Assembly: GCA_913061055.1 (NCBI GenBank)
Contig: CAJXVA010000038.1
Location: forward strand, 1-34,408
DNA length: 34,408 nucleotides
Origin: an uncultured Pseudomonadota bacterium
Lineage (GTDB): Bacteria > Myxococcota_A > Polyangia > Nannocystales > Nannocystaceae
Direction of reading: 5' to 3'
Positions 1 to 7,783 of this stretch are shown here, in pieces; the stretch's first letter is position 1; each line of letters starts with the position of its first letter. The notes under the pieces are model-generated. The model was not told where the DNA came from. It did not search any database and saw only the letters and a program-made list of their open reading frames with translations. The position numbers were made by a program, and so were the translations under genes.

Positions 1-2
1 GC

Positions 3-1160
3 CGTGGGGTGGCGATTAGCCAGATGTCCGGGCTACCCGCCTCCGTCTATCTGGGCGAGGTCTTCGATAGCAACATGTCAGCCATCGTACCGCGCGACCC
101 ACAGGATTTAGCGGCAGTTGTCGCCTTCTGTTCAACCGACGAGTATGTCGGCTTGGTTCGTCGAATCGATCGTGCGCTTAAACCGACAAATAGGTCGCTG
201 GTACGCGTTCCGTTCGAACTCTCACGCTGGCGGGAGGGAGCTGACCCCGGACCTGTCAACGCTGACCCTACTTCAAGCGACCCTACGCAGTGGGCATTCG
301 ACCGAGGCGTTTCCGACGCTGATGCCCCGCTGCAGATCGCGGTCGCTCGACTGCTCGGCTATGAGTGGCCGGGATCGGCGGGCGCCAGTCTTGGCCCACA
401 TATCGATGACGACGGCATTGTTTGCCTACCTGCCATCCGGGGTGAGGAACCGGCTGCAGACAGGCTGCTGCTTCTTCTCGAAGCCGCGTATGGCGGGCGT
501 TGGTCAACGACGTCACGCGACGAGCTTCTGGGTGGTGTGGGCGCCGAGGGCAAAGGCCTCGACTGGTGGCTCCAGAACAAGTTCTTCGAGCAGCACTGTC
601 AGCTCTTCCAACATCGCCCGTTCATCTGGCACATATGGGACGGCATCAAGCAAGACGGGTTCGGCGCTCTGGTCAACTACCATAAGCTCGACTACAAGCT
701 CCTTGAAACGTTGACGTACACGTACCTTGGTGACTGGATTCGCCGACAACAGGACGATGCGGATCGGGAGGTCGACGGCGCTTCTGCGCGGCTCGATGCC
801 GCACGCGGATTGCAACAGAGTCTCGGGCGCATCCTCGAGGGCGAGCAGCCTCATGACATCTTCGTCCGGTGGAAGCCTTTCCACGAGCAACCGATCGGCT
901 GGGATCCCGACGTCAATGACGGCGTTCGCGTCAACATTCGCCCGTTCATGAGCGTGCCCGACGTGGGCCGAAAGGGCGCCGGGGTTCTTCGCTTCAAGCC
1001 GAACATCCACTGGAAGAAAGATCGAGGGACCGACCCGGACGACGTCCCGTGGTACGAGCTCGGACCGTCCTACGGAGAGTCGAAGGGGGCGCGCATCAAC
1101 GACCACCACCTGAGCCTCGCGGAGAAGCGAGCCGCTCGGGAACGGGGAGGTGGCCAATGA
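3..1160 (+). CDS. pglX: PglX-type adenine-specific DNA methyltransferase, C-terminal part (5' truncated by window edge)
   Basis: The reading frame is open to the left edge, so this is the 3' end of a larger gene. The GTG at position 9 is only the first start-like codon in the window, not the real start. The visible 385 residues look like the C-terminal specificity/helical region of large N6-adenine methyltransferases of the PglX/Eco57I type. Recognisable stretches, counted from the GTG, are FIWHIWDGIKQDGFGALVNY at about 205-224 and EQPIGWDPDVNDGVRVNIRP at about 293-312. The catalytic SAM and NPPY motifs would lie upstream, outside the window. In BREX, PglX methylates host DNA to mark self. 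The gene overlaps the next start by ATGA (1157-1160), and PglZ and BrxL follow in type 1 BREX order. DISARM DrmMI has a related architecture, but the PglZ and BrxL neighbours argue for PglX. BREX subtype is not settled. Confidence 0.78.
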   Translation, partial: RGVAISQMSGLPASVYLGEVFDSNMSAIVPRDPQDLAAVVAFCSTDEYVGLVRRIDRALKPTNRSLVRVPFELSRWREGADPGPVNADPTSSDPTQWAFDRGVSDADAPLQIAVARLLGYEWPGSAGASLGPHIDDDGIVCLPAIRGEEPAADRLLLLLEAAYGGRWSTTSRDELLGGVGAEGKGLDWWLQNKFFEQHCQLFQHRPFIWHIWDGIKQDGFGALVNYHKLDYKLLETLTYTYLGDWIRRQQDDADREVDGASARLDAARGLQQSLGRILEGEQPHDIFVRWKPFHEQPIGWDPDVNDGVRVNIRPFMSVPDVGRKGAGVLRFKPNIHWKKDRGTDPDDVPWYELGPSYGESKGARINDHHLSLAEKRAARERGGGQ

Positions 1161-3505
1161 CGGAGCAGAGGTCAAGCGGCACGGTCCTTGAGGCGCTCGC
1201 GAACTCCCTGGCCAAGGCGAGCGTGTACAACCGTGCGGTCATGGTTGGGCCGGCGGCCATTTTGTGGACCGACGAGGGCCGGCAGTGGGAGGCGCTGATT
1301 CCTCTCTTGCGTGAACTCCTTCCCTCCCTCGTGCAGCTGGGGCCATACGACCCGGAGGCTCGTAGCGGCCCGGCGATCTGGCTGCGTTGTCTGCTGGCTG
1401 GGGAAGTCGGGGTTGACGAGTTGAACGGAGAGTCGGTGCCGATTCTGTATTTGCCGGGAGTCAGCCGACAGATGTTGCGGGCCGTTGAGTCCTGCCCGCG
1501 TTACCTTCAGCCACTCGCCGAGCTGCAGTACCGCGGTGTGCTGTGGAGCCAGCCGAACGCTCGCGACTGGACTGTCCTTGCGTTCTTGAAGTCGAAGGAC
1601 GGCCTCGGGCTTGATGTTGCGCAGGATAAGGCCACCCTGGACGCCTTGCAGCGGGCGCTGTTGGTGCTTGCCGACACTGTTGTGGAGACCCTGAGCAGTC
1701 GGCGGCTTGAAGCTGGGGACTTCGACCAGCTCCTCGCCCCCGACCCGGTGCGGGACTTGCTGCGCTGGATGAGCGATCCGGAGACCATGCGGGGTGCTTG
1801 GGGTGACGCGCGCTGGGGTGCATTCTGCTCGTTGTGTCAGGGCGATTACGACTTTCACCCACAGACCGACGGAGTGCTTGCCGCCGCGGAGCGCTTGGGC
1901 GGACGATCGGGTCCGTGGCATCACGTGTGGCAGCGCTTCATCGAGGCTCCACGGAGTCTCGCTGGGATCCCTGGGCTTTTGGACCAGGCCCATCCGCACC
2001 ACCGGGTGATTTTCGACGATGAACGGGAACCCTGGCCCCGTTGCTGCAGGCAGTCTGAGGACCAGCTACGGGCCCAGCTCCGTGACCTCGTTGTACTCAC
2101 TCCCGCAGGGGCCGCCGCCGAGCTCTGCAGGCTTGACGAGGAGCATGGAGAGAGGCGTGACTGGGTCTGGGCAGAGCTCGGCATGGCGCCCCTGGCGGAC
2201 GCTATGGAGCACCTGTGCACCATGGCTCGTGTTTGCGGCAGCGCACTTGGAGGTTCTACGCCGGACGAGATGGCGAAGTTCTATCGTGGCGGCGCTTGGC
2301 GAGCGGACCACGGGGCAATGCTGGCCTTGGCCTCGGCCGAGCGTGCGGAGGACTTGGTCGCGATCAAAGACGCCCTCCAGGCAGTGTATCGGCCGTGGTT
2401 GGAGGACTCGGCCATTCGGCTTCAAGATCTGACGCGACAGCACGGCTATCCGGGTTCTCGGCCTGAAGCACGTGCCCCAGTGACGGCTGAAAACGCGGAG
2501 TGCATGTTCTTCGCGGATGGACTGCGATTCGACATCGGAGAACGGCTGCACCGCAACCTCGAGTCGCGTGGCCTTGATGTTGGGCGCGATGTCCGCTGGA
2601 CAGCTCTGCCCTCCGTAACGGCGACGTGCAAACCCGCTGTTTCTCCCGTCACGGGGTTGATCGCAGGAGCCGAGTTCAACGAGGATTTTCTACCCACCGT
2701 CGCGGCTCAAGCGAAGAGCCTGACCATCGACCGGTTTCGGAAGCTCCTTACCGAGGCGGGCTACCAGGTCTTGCGCGGCGATGACAGTGGCCAGCCGGAT
2801 GGTCGCGCTTGGACTGAACACGGAGAGCTCGACCACATGGGGCACGAGCAAGGATGGAAGCTGGCGAGGCGGATCGACGAGCAGGTTCGGGAAATGGCCG
2901 AGAGAATCGAGGCTCTGCTCGCCGCGGGTTGGAAGTCCGTCAAGGTCGTGACCGACCACGGGTGGCTCCTCGTGCCCGGTGGCCTTCCGAAAGTCGAGCT
3001 GCCAAAACTGCTGGCGGATACGCGTTGGGGCCGATGCGCGGTCCTGAAGACGTCTGCCACCGGCGATGGCTATCTCGTCATGGACTGGCGGTGGTCGAGC
3101 TCGGTGCGCGTCGCTCTCGCTCCGGGAATCGGTGCGTTCAAGGCTGGAATCGAGTACACGCACGGCGGCCTGAGCCTGCAAGAGTGCTTCACCCCAATTC
3201 TGCATGTCAGCCGCTCTGGCGGCGAGGCGGCGACGGTCGTCATCGAGAGTCTCTCGTGGCGGGGTCTGCGTTGCCGCGTGGTTGCGTCGGGCACGGCTAC
3301 GGGCCTAGAGGTCGACATCCGAACGAAGGCCGGCGAGGCCTCGAGTAGCGTTGCAGCTGCCGTGAAGACTCTCGACATCGAAGGGCGCGCTTCCGCCGTC
3401 GTGCCGGACGACCGCTTGATCGGGACCGCTGCCTTCGTTGTGGTGTTGAACTCGGGCGGTGCCGTGGTTGCAAAGATGGCGACCTGCATCGGTGGAGGAG
3501 ACTGA
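1157..3505 (+). CDS. pglZ: PglZ, BREX alkaline-phosphatase-superfamily protein
   Basis: The 782-aa product belongs to the PglZ family, an alkaline-phosphatase-superfamily component required for BREX methylation and phage exclusion. I start it at the ATG overlapping the pglX stop (ATGA). GGGGAGG lies 6 nt upstream, whereas the in-frame upstream ATG at 1049 would run deep into pglX. Residues 30-60 (AAILWTDEGRQWEALIPLLR) match the typical N-terminus. Metal-site-like elements of the PglZ domain are FFADGLRFDIGERL (451-464, with D454), a Ser/Thr-rich PSVTAT at 485-490, VTDHGWLL (598-605) and YTHGGLSLQE (667-676). A beta-rich C-terminal domain follows. The frame is intact and has no obvious lesion. 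The next gene starts 2 nt after the stop, so the two are co-translated. Confidence in the family is high. The biochemical role in BREX is not established by sequence. Confidence 0.93.
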   Translation: MTEQRSSGTVLEALANSLAKASVYNRAVMVGPAAILWTDEGRQWEALIPLLRELLPSLVQLGPYDPEARSGPAIWLRCLLAGEVGVDELNGESVPILYLPGVSRQMLRAVESCPRYLQPLAELQYRGVLWSQPNARDWTVLAFLKSKDGLGLDVAQDKATLDALQRALLVLADTVVETLSSRRLEAGDFDQLLAPDPVRDLLRWMSDPETMRGAWGDARWGAFCSLCQGDYDFHPQTDGVLAAAERLGGRSGPWHHVWQRFIEAPRSLAGIPGLLDQAHPHHRVIFDDEREPWPRCCRQSEDQLRAQLRDLVVLTPAGAAAELCRLDEEHGERRDWVWAELGMAPLADAMEHLCTMARVCGSALGGSTPDEMAKFYRGGAWRADHGAMLALASAERAEDLVAIKDALQAVYRPWLEDSAIRLQDLTRQHGYPGSRPEARAPVTAENAECMFFADGLRFDIGERLHRNLESRGLDVGRDVRWTALPSVTATCKPAVSPVTGLIAGAEFNEDFLPTVAAQAKSLTIDRFRKLLTEAGYQVLRGDDSGQPDGRAWTEHGELDHMGHEQGWKLARRIDEQVREMAERIEALLAAGWKSVKVVTDHGWLLVPGGLPKVELPKLLADTRWGRCAVLKTSATGDGYLVMDWRWSSSVRVALAPGIGAFKAGIEYTHGGLSLQECFTPILHVSRSGGEAATVVIESLSWRGLRCRVVASGTATGLEVDIRTKAGEASSSVAAAVKTLDIEGRASAVVPDDRLIGTAAFVVVLNSGGAVVAKMATCIGGGD

Positions 3506-3507
3506 AA

Positions 3508-5553
3508 ATGGAGATGGATGCCCTCGACAACCTCGCAGAGAAGGCCTTCGGCGGATTTCTCGTCCGCAAGGACCTCGTCCGCACCTTTGCGCGTCAGTAC
3601 CCGGTGCCGACGTACGTCGTCGAGTTCTTGCTCGGCCGGTACTGCGCCTCCACGGACCAGACCGAGATCGACGAAGGGCTGGCCATCGTTGAGAGGCAGC
3701 TATCATCGAGGACCGTCCGCGCTGGTGAGCAGGAACTGTTCAAGGCGCGGGCTCGGGAGGAGGGCTCGGTCAAGCTGATCGACCTCGTCAGCGTTCGACT
3801 CGACGCCAAGACCGACTCGTACCTTGCCCAGCTTCCGAGCCTTCAGCTACGGGACGTTCGGATCGAGGACTCGATCGTGCGCAAGCATGACCGACTGTTG
3901 ACGGGGGGATTCTATGCTGAAGTCGACCTCGTGTACGACGCCGCGATTTCGCAGGAGAAGCACGGTCGGCCCTTTGGCATTGAGGTGCTAAGAGAAATCC
4001 AGCTGTCCAAGCGCGATGTCCTCGACGGTCTCGGGCGAGGGCGTGATCTGTTTTCCACAGAGGAGTGGAAGGCGTTTCTTCTGCGAAGCATTGGGCTGGA
4101 GGCCGAGAAAATGAGCGAGCGTGCGCGCGACATGATGTTGTTGCGTCTCGTGCCGCTCGCGGAACGAAACTACAACCTCGTCGAGTTGGGGCCACGCGGG
4201 ACTGGAAAGAGCCATCTCTTCCAGCAGGTCTCACCATATGCGCACCTCATCTCGGGCGGGAAAGCGACCGTGGCGCGGATGTTCGTGAACAACGCCACCG
4301 GACAGCGCGGACTGGTCTGCCAGTACGACGCCGTCTGCTTCGATGAGGTGTCGGGGGTCTCGTTCGACCAAAAAGACGGAGTCAACATCATGAAGGGGTA
4401 CATGGAGTCTGGCGAGTTCAGTCGCGGAAAGGAGAGTATTCGCGCCGACGGGAGCGTCGTGCTTGTTGGCAACTTCGACGTCGATGTTGAACACCAACAG
4501 CGCGTCGGGCACCTCTTCGGTCCACTCCCGCCGGAGATGCGGAATGATACGGCTTTCATGGACCGGATTCACGCATATCTTCCGGGTTGGGATGTGCCCA
4601 AGGTTGGTCGCGAGCTACTCACCGATCACTTCGGACTTGTGAGTGACTTTCTCTCTGAATGTCTGAACCGACTGCGAACGCAGAGCCGGCTCGGTGCAGT
4701 TCAGGGCCGGGTTCGATACGGGGGGGCGCTGAGCGGTCGCGATACCAACGGCGTGAGCAAGACCGTGAGTGGTCTGCTCAAGCTCTTGTACCCGAGTGCG
4801 GATACGCCGATCCCTGACGAAGACCTAGAGTGGGCGGTGCGGATCGCGCTTGAGTCCAGACGCCGGGTGAAAGAACAGCAGAAGCGAATCGGCGCGGCGG
4901 AGTTTCGCAATACCCACTTCAGCTACGTGTTGGGGGACGAGGGCGTCGAGAAGTTTGTGTCGACACCGGAACTACAGAGCGAGAACAGTATCGGTTCCGA
5001 CCCACTTCCGCCGGGGCAGATATGGACGGTCAGCCCTGGCGGACAGGACGAGAATCCTGGTCTGTACCGGATCGAGGTCAACGTTGGAGCTGGCTCTGGA
5101 GTAAAAATCCTCAACCGTCCCGCGCCGCGGCCATTCACGGAAAGCGCGCGCTATGCTGAGCAGAACCTGTACGCGCGTAGCCGCGAACTCGTCGGGGACC
5201 GCGACCCGCGAAACCACGAGTTCACGATCCAGCTGCGGTCGTTCGATGCCGTGAAGACAGGAAGCAAGCTGGGAGTCGCAACCCTCACCGCTCTGTGTGG
5301 GGCGCTTCTCGGAAAGCACACGAGAGGCGGGCTGATCGTCGTTGGCGGTATCAACCTGGGAGGGTCGATTGAACCGATCTACAACGCCGTGAGCGTGGTC
5401 GAGCTGGCCGTCGAAAAGGGCGCGACGGCCGTGCTCATGCCTGTCGCTTCTCGGCGCCAGCTGAACGACCTCTCCGACGATATGGCGACGAAGGTCGACG
5501 TTCAGTTCTATTCCGACGCAAGGGATGCCTTGCTGAAGACCGTCGTCGAATAG
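3508..5553 (+). CDS. brxL: BrxL, AAA+ BREX protein with Lon-like C-terminal domain
   Basis: The 681-aa product is BrxL, a AAA+ ATPase of BREX type 1/4 systems. It is a DNA-associated ring-forming ATPase related to MCM helicases, with a C-terminal domain shaped like the Lon protease domain. Walker A is GPRGTGKS (228-235), Walker B is DAVCFDEV (274-281), and a sensor-like VVLVGNFDVD lies at 317-326. The Lon-like part spans about 540-681 and includes GSKLGVATLTALCGA (585-599) and GGINLGGSIEPIYNAVSVVE (613-632). At the position where Lon has its catalytic Lys (PIGGLK) this protein reads PIYNAV, so proteolysis is unlikely. The ATG has GGAGGAG 7 nt upstream and sits 2 nt after pglZ. The size is normal for the family. 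Confidence 0.94.
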   Translation: MEMDALDNLAEKAFGGFLVRKDLVRTFARQYPVPTYVVEFLLGRYCASTDQTEIDEGLAIVERQLSSRTVRAGEQELFKARAREEGSVKLIDLVSVRLDAKTDSYLAQLPSLQLRDVRIEDSIVRKHDRLLTGGFYAEVDLVYDAAISQEKHGRPFGIEVLREIQLSKRDVLDGLGRGRDLFSTEEWKAFLLRSIGLEAEKMSERARDMMLLRLVPLAERNYNLVELGPRGTGKSHLFQQVSPYAHLISGGKATVARMFVNNATGQRGLVCQYDAVCFDEVSGVSFDQKDGVNIMKGYMESGEFSRGKESIRADGSVVLVGNFDVDVEHQQRVGHLFGPLPPEMRNDTAFMDRIHAYLPGWDVPKVGRELLTDHFGLVSDFLSECLNRLRTQSRLGAVQGRVRYGGALSGRDTNGVSKTVSGLLKLLYPSADTPIPDEDLEWAVRIALESRRRVKEQQKRIGAAEFRNTHFSYVLGDEGVEKFVSTPELQSENSIGSDPLPPGQIWTVSPGGQDENPGLYRIEVNVGAGSGVKILNRPAPRPFTESARYAEQNLYARSRELVGDRDPRNHEFTIQLRSFDAVKTGSKLGVATLTALCGALLGKHTRGGLIVVGGINLGGSIEPIYNAVSVVELAVEKGATAVLMPVASRRQLNDLSDDMATKVDVQFYSDARDALLKTVVE

Positions 5554-5602
5554 CCGACTGTCTAAACTCCGCAATTTCGAACCCAACCATCTGTCCCGCA
5601 TC

Positions 5603-7513
5603 ATGCGTTCTTCGAACCAGCCGCTCTTCGATCTCTTCCAACGACAACGACGCTACACGGTCCCGCTCTTTCAGCGCCCCTATGTCTGGGGCAAGGACGA
5701 GCAGTGGGAGCCGCTTTGGAGGGACATCGTCGGCCGCGCGGAGGCGATCCTCGAGCGCGAACAGGACCGGGGCCAAAACGACCGAATCGGGAACCACTTC
5801 CTGGGAGCAGTCGTTCTGAGTCAAGTCCGTGTGTACGGCCGTCAGGTGGAGGCCGTCGAGGTGATCGACGGCCAGCAGAGGCTGACCACGCTCCAGATCA
5901 TGCTGGCAGCTTTTCGTGACGCGATGAAAGGCACCACTGAGGACCGGATAGCCGGGGACCTTGAGCGACTGACCGTCCACGACGGCGTGCGCGAGCATGA
6001 GCACGAAGTGTTCAAAGTGTGGCCTACGAACGCTGACCGCAGGGAGTTCGCGGCGGCGATGAGCGCGGGGTCACTCGACGCGCTGGAGGAGTCCTACCCG
6101 CTGCGGCGTCGAAAGTACCGGCGCAAGCCAGATCCTCGCCCGCGCTTGGTCGAGGCGTACTTATTCTTCGCTGGGGCGGTGCGCGAGTTTTGCTTCCCCG
6201 AGGCGGAGGAGGGGGGGGCCACTGCGACTGTCGACGGGGGTGACTTTCTCAGAATCCGGGCGCACGCGCTTTTCGAAGCTCTACGTCGACATATTCAGCT
6301 CGTTGTCATCGAACTCGAGGAGGGCGACGACCCACAGGTCATCTTTGAGACGCTCAATGCGAGGGGAGTCCCGCTCCTACCGTCGGATCTTATCAGGAAC
6401 TTCGTATTCCAGAAGGCGACGTCGGATGGCGAGGATGCTGAGAACCTCTACACAGAGTGGTGGTCCGATTACGACGAGCGCCCGGCGGAAGGAGAGGGCG
6501 GAGCCGACCGTCGGTTCTGGAAAGAGGAGGAACGACAGGGGCGCATTCGGAGGACCCGCCTCGACCTGTTCATGCACTACTACATCCAGTACCGATCGGG
6601 CCGCGAGCAAGGCATTGGTCACTTGTTCAACGGCTTTCGGGATTGGTGGCGGACCGAGCAAGACCGCAGCGTTTCAACCGAGCTGCAGGTGCTGCGGCGC
6701 CACAGTGACGTGTTCGCCTCGTTGTTCGTACCGGATGGCGACTCTCGCGTGGACGTGTTCGCGAGTCGGCTCGACGCACTCGACACCAGCACCGTCTACC
6801 CGCTCATGCTCATGCTTCTCGTCGGCGGGAGGGAGCGGATCCCCGACGGAGACCTTGACGGAATCGTCACGGATCTGGAGTCGTATCTCGTCCGGAGGAT
6901 GGTGTGTGATCTTGGTACGAAGAACTACAACCGGTTCTTCTTGTCCCTTCTTCAACGGCTTCGGGGGAGCGGTCCCATCACCCGAGGACTGATCCAGGGG
7001 CTGCTGCTCGCGCCGGATGGTCCAGCAGGGGAATGGCCGGGCGACCGGAAGTTCCGGAAAGCATGGCTTGAACAGCCCGCCTATAGGACCATGAAGGCGG
7101 CCCGGTGCGCGATGATTCTTCGTGCCATCGACCACTCCATGCGCACGAGCAAGCAGGAGGCCATTGTGATTCGCGGCAAGCTGAGTGTTGAGCACGTCCT
7201 GCCGCAGAAGTGGGCGCCTCCGGCATGGCCCGCTCCGGTGCCTCTCTCGGCCAGTGGGGACGGGGACGAGAATGCCGAGGACCGTAGGGCCCGGCTGCTC
7301 CACAGCTTCGGCAACTTGACGCTCCTGACGCAAGGGCTCAACTCGGCCGTAAGCAATGGCCCGTTCGCGAAGAAGCGATCGGAGATCGCGAAGCAGAGCG
7401 CATTGCGTCTGAACGCCTACTTTCAGGAGAGCACGGGCTGGGATGAGGCGGCCATTCTCCAGCGCGGGGAGACGCTGTTCGACCAGGCTCAAAGGATTTG
7501 GCCACGGCCCTGA
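5603..7513 (+). CDS. DUF262-DUF1524 (GmrSD/BrxU-like) modification-dependent nuclease
   Basis: The 636-aa product fuses an N-terminal DUF262 (GmrS-like, ParB/Srx-fold nucleotide-binding) domain to a C-terminal DUF1524 HNH nuclease (GmrD-like). DUF262 signatures are VPLFQRPYVWG (20-30), EVIDGQQRLTTLQ (86-98, the DGQQR motif) and VIFETLNARGVPL (246-258). The HNH part reads LSVEHVLPQKW (527-537) followed by FGNLTLLTQGLNSAVSNGPF (569-588). Such fusions are type IV restriction enzymes that cut DNA with modified cytosines, and BrxU is a family member found inside BREX loci. The gene begins 49 bp after brxL, with no good Shine-Dalgarno and no visible terminator between, so it may share the BREX transcript. 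A run of eight G (6211-6218) lies within codons 203-206, but the frame is intact. Naming it BrxU would need phylogeny. The architecture itself is clear. Confidence 0.88.
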   Translation: MRSSNQPLFDLFQRQRRYTVPLFQRPYVWGKDEQWEPLWRDIVGRAEAILEREQDRGQNDRIGNHFLGAVVLSQVRVYGRQVEAVEVIDGQQRLTTLQIMLAAFRDAMKGTTEDRIAGDLERLTVHDGVREHEHEVFKVWPTNADRREFAAAMSAGSLDALEESYPLRRRKYRRKPDPRPRLVEAYLFFAGAVREFCFPEAEEGGATATVDGGDFLRIRAHALFEALRRHIQLVVIELEEGDDPQVIFETLNARGVPLLPSDLIRNFVFQKATSDGEDAENLYTEWWSDYDERPAEGEGGADRRFWKEEERQGRIRRTRLDLFMHYYIQYRSGREQGIGHLFNGFRDWWRTEQDRSVSTELQVLRRHSDVFASLFVPDGDSRVDVFASRLDALDTSTVYPLMLMLLVGGRERIPDGDLDGIVTDLESYLVRRMVCDLGTKNYNRFFLSLLQRLRGSGPITRGLIQGLLLAPDGPAGEWPGDRKFRKAWLEQPAYRTMKAARCAMILRAIDHSMRTSKQEAIVIRGKLSVEHVLPQKWAPPAWPAPVPLSASGDGDENAEDRRARLLHSFGNLTLLTQGLNSAVSNGPFAKKRSEIAKQSALRLNAYFQESTGWDEAAILQRGETLFDQAQRIWPRP

Positions 7514-7783
7514 GTTGTGGCGTGCGGTCGCGTGCCACCGCAAAGGTGGGTTCCCGGCGGGGGAGGACGAAGGTGTCTCACCTAAAGAGCATCTCGGTGG
7601 GGATGCCCGGGTCCTGCAGTGCTGCAGTGCCGCGTCGTCCGTATTTGCATCGAACCATGACGCGTCGGCCGTGTGTTCTCTTGCACCCGCGACGCCTCGG
7701 TCCTCAATCGGGCCGGCCGGAGCCACCGAGACTCACCGGGATTTGGTTGCACCCACGTCTGCCGCAACGCGATCATCCGCCCC
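7514..7783. other. 270-bp gap between the BREX-like block and the next operon
   Basis: No convincing gene lies here; the short open frames are shadows of the flanking genes. The gap holds a 5-bp stem CCACC-GCAAA-GGTGG (7535-7549) without a T-tract and a tandem copy of CTGCAGTG (7614-7621, 7622-7629). A promoter for the downstream six-gene block most likely sits here, but I cannot point to a clear -35/-10 pair. The TM0106-type gene that follows lacks an evident Shine-Dalgarno. Confidence 0.5.
7614..7629. repeat. Tandem 8-bp direct repeat (CTGCAGTG x2)
   Basis: Two perfect, adjacent copies of CTGCAGTG lie in the intergenic region ahead of the nuclease-helicase gene. Each copy carries the 6-bp palindrome CTGCAG. 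The repeat could be part of a regulator binding site or chance in GC-rich DNA. The case rests only on position and perfect identity. Confidence 0.3.

Noticed and set aside
7535..7549. CCACC-GCAAA-GGTGG hairpin as terminator of the BREX-like transcript
   Set aside because: The stem is only 5 bp and no T-tract follows.
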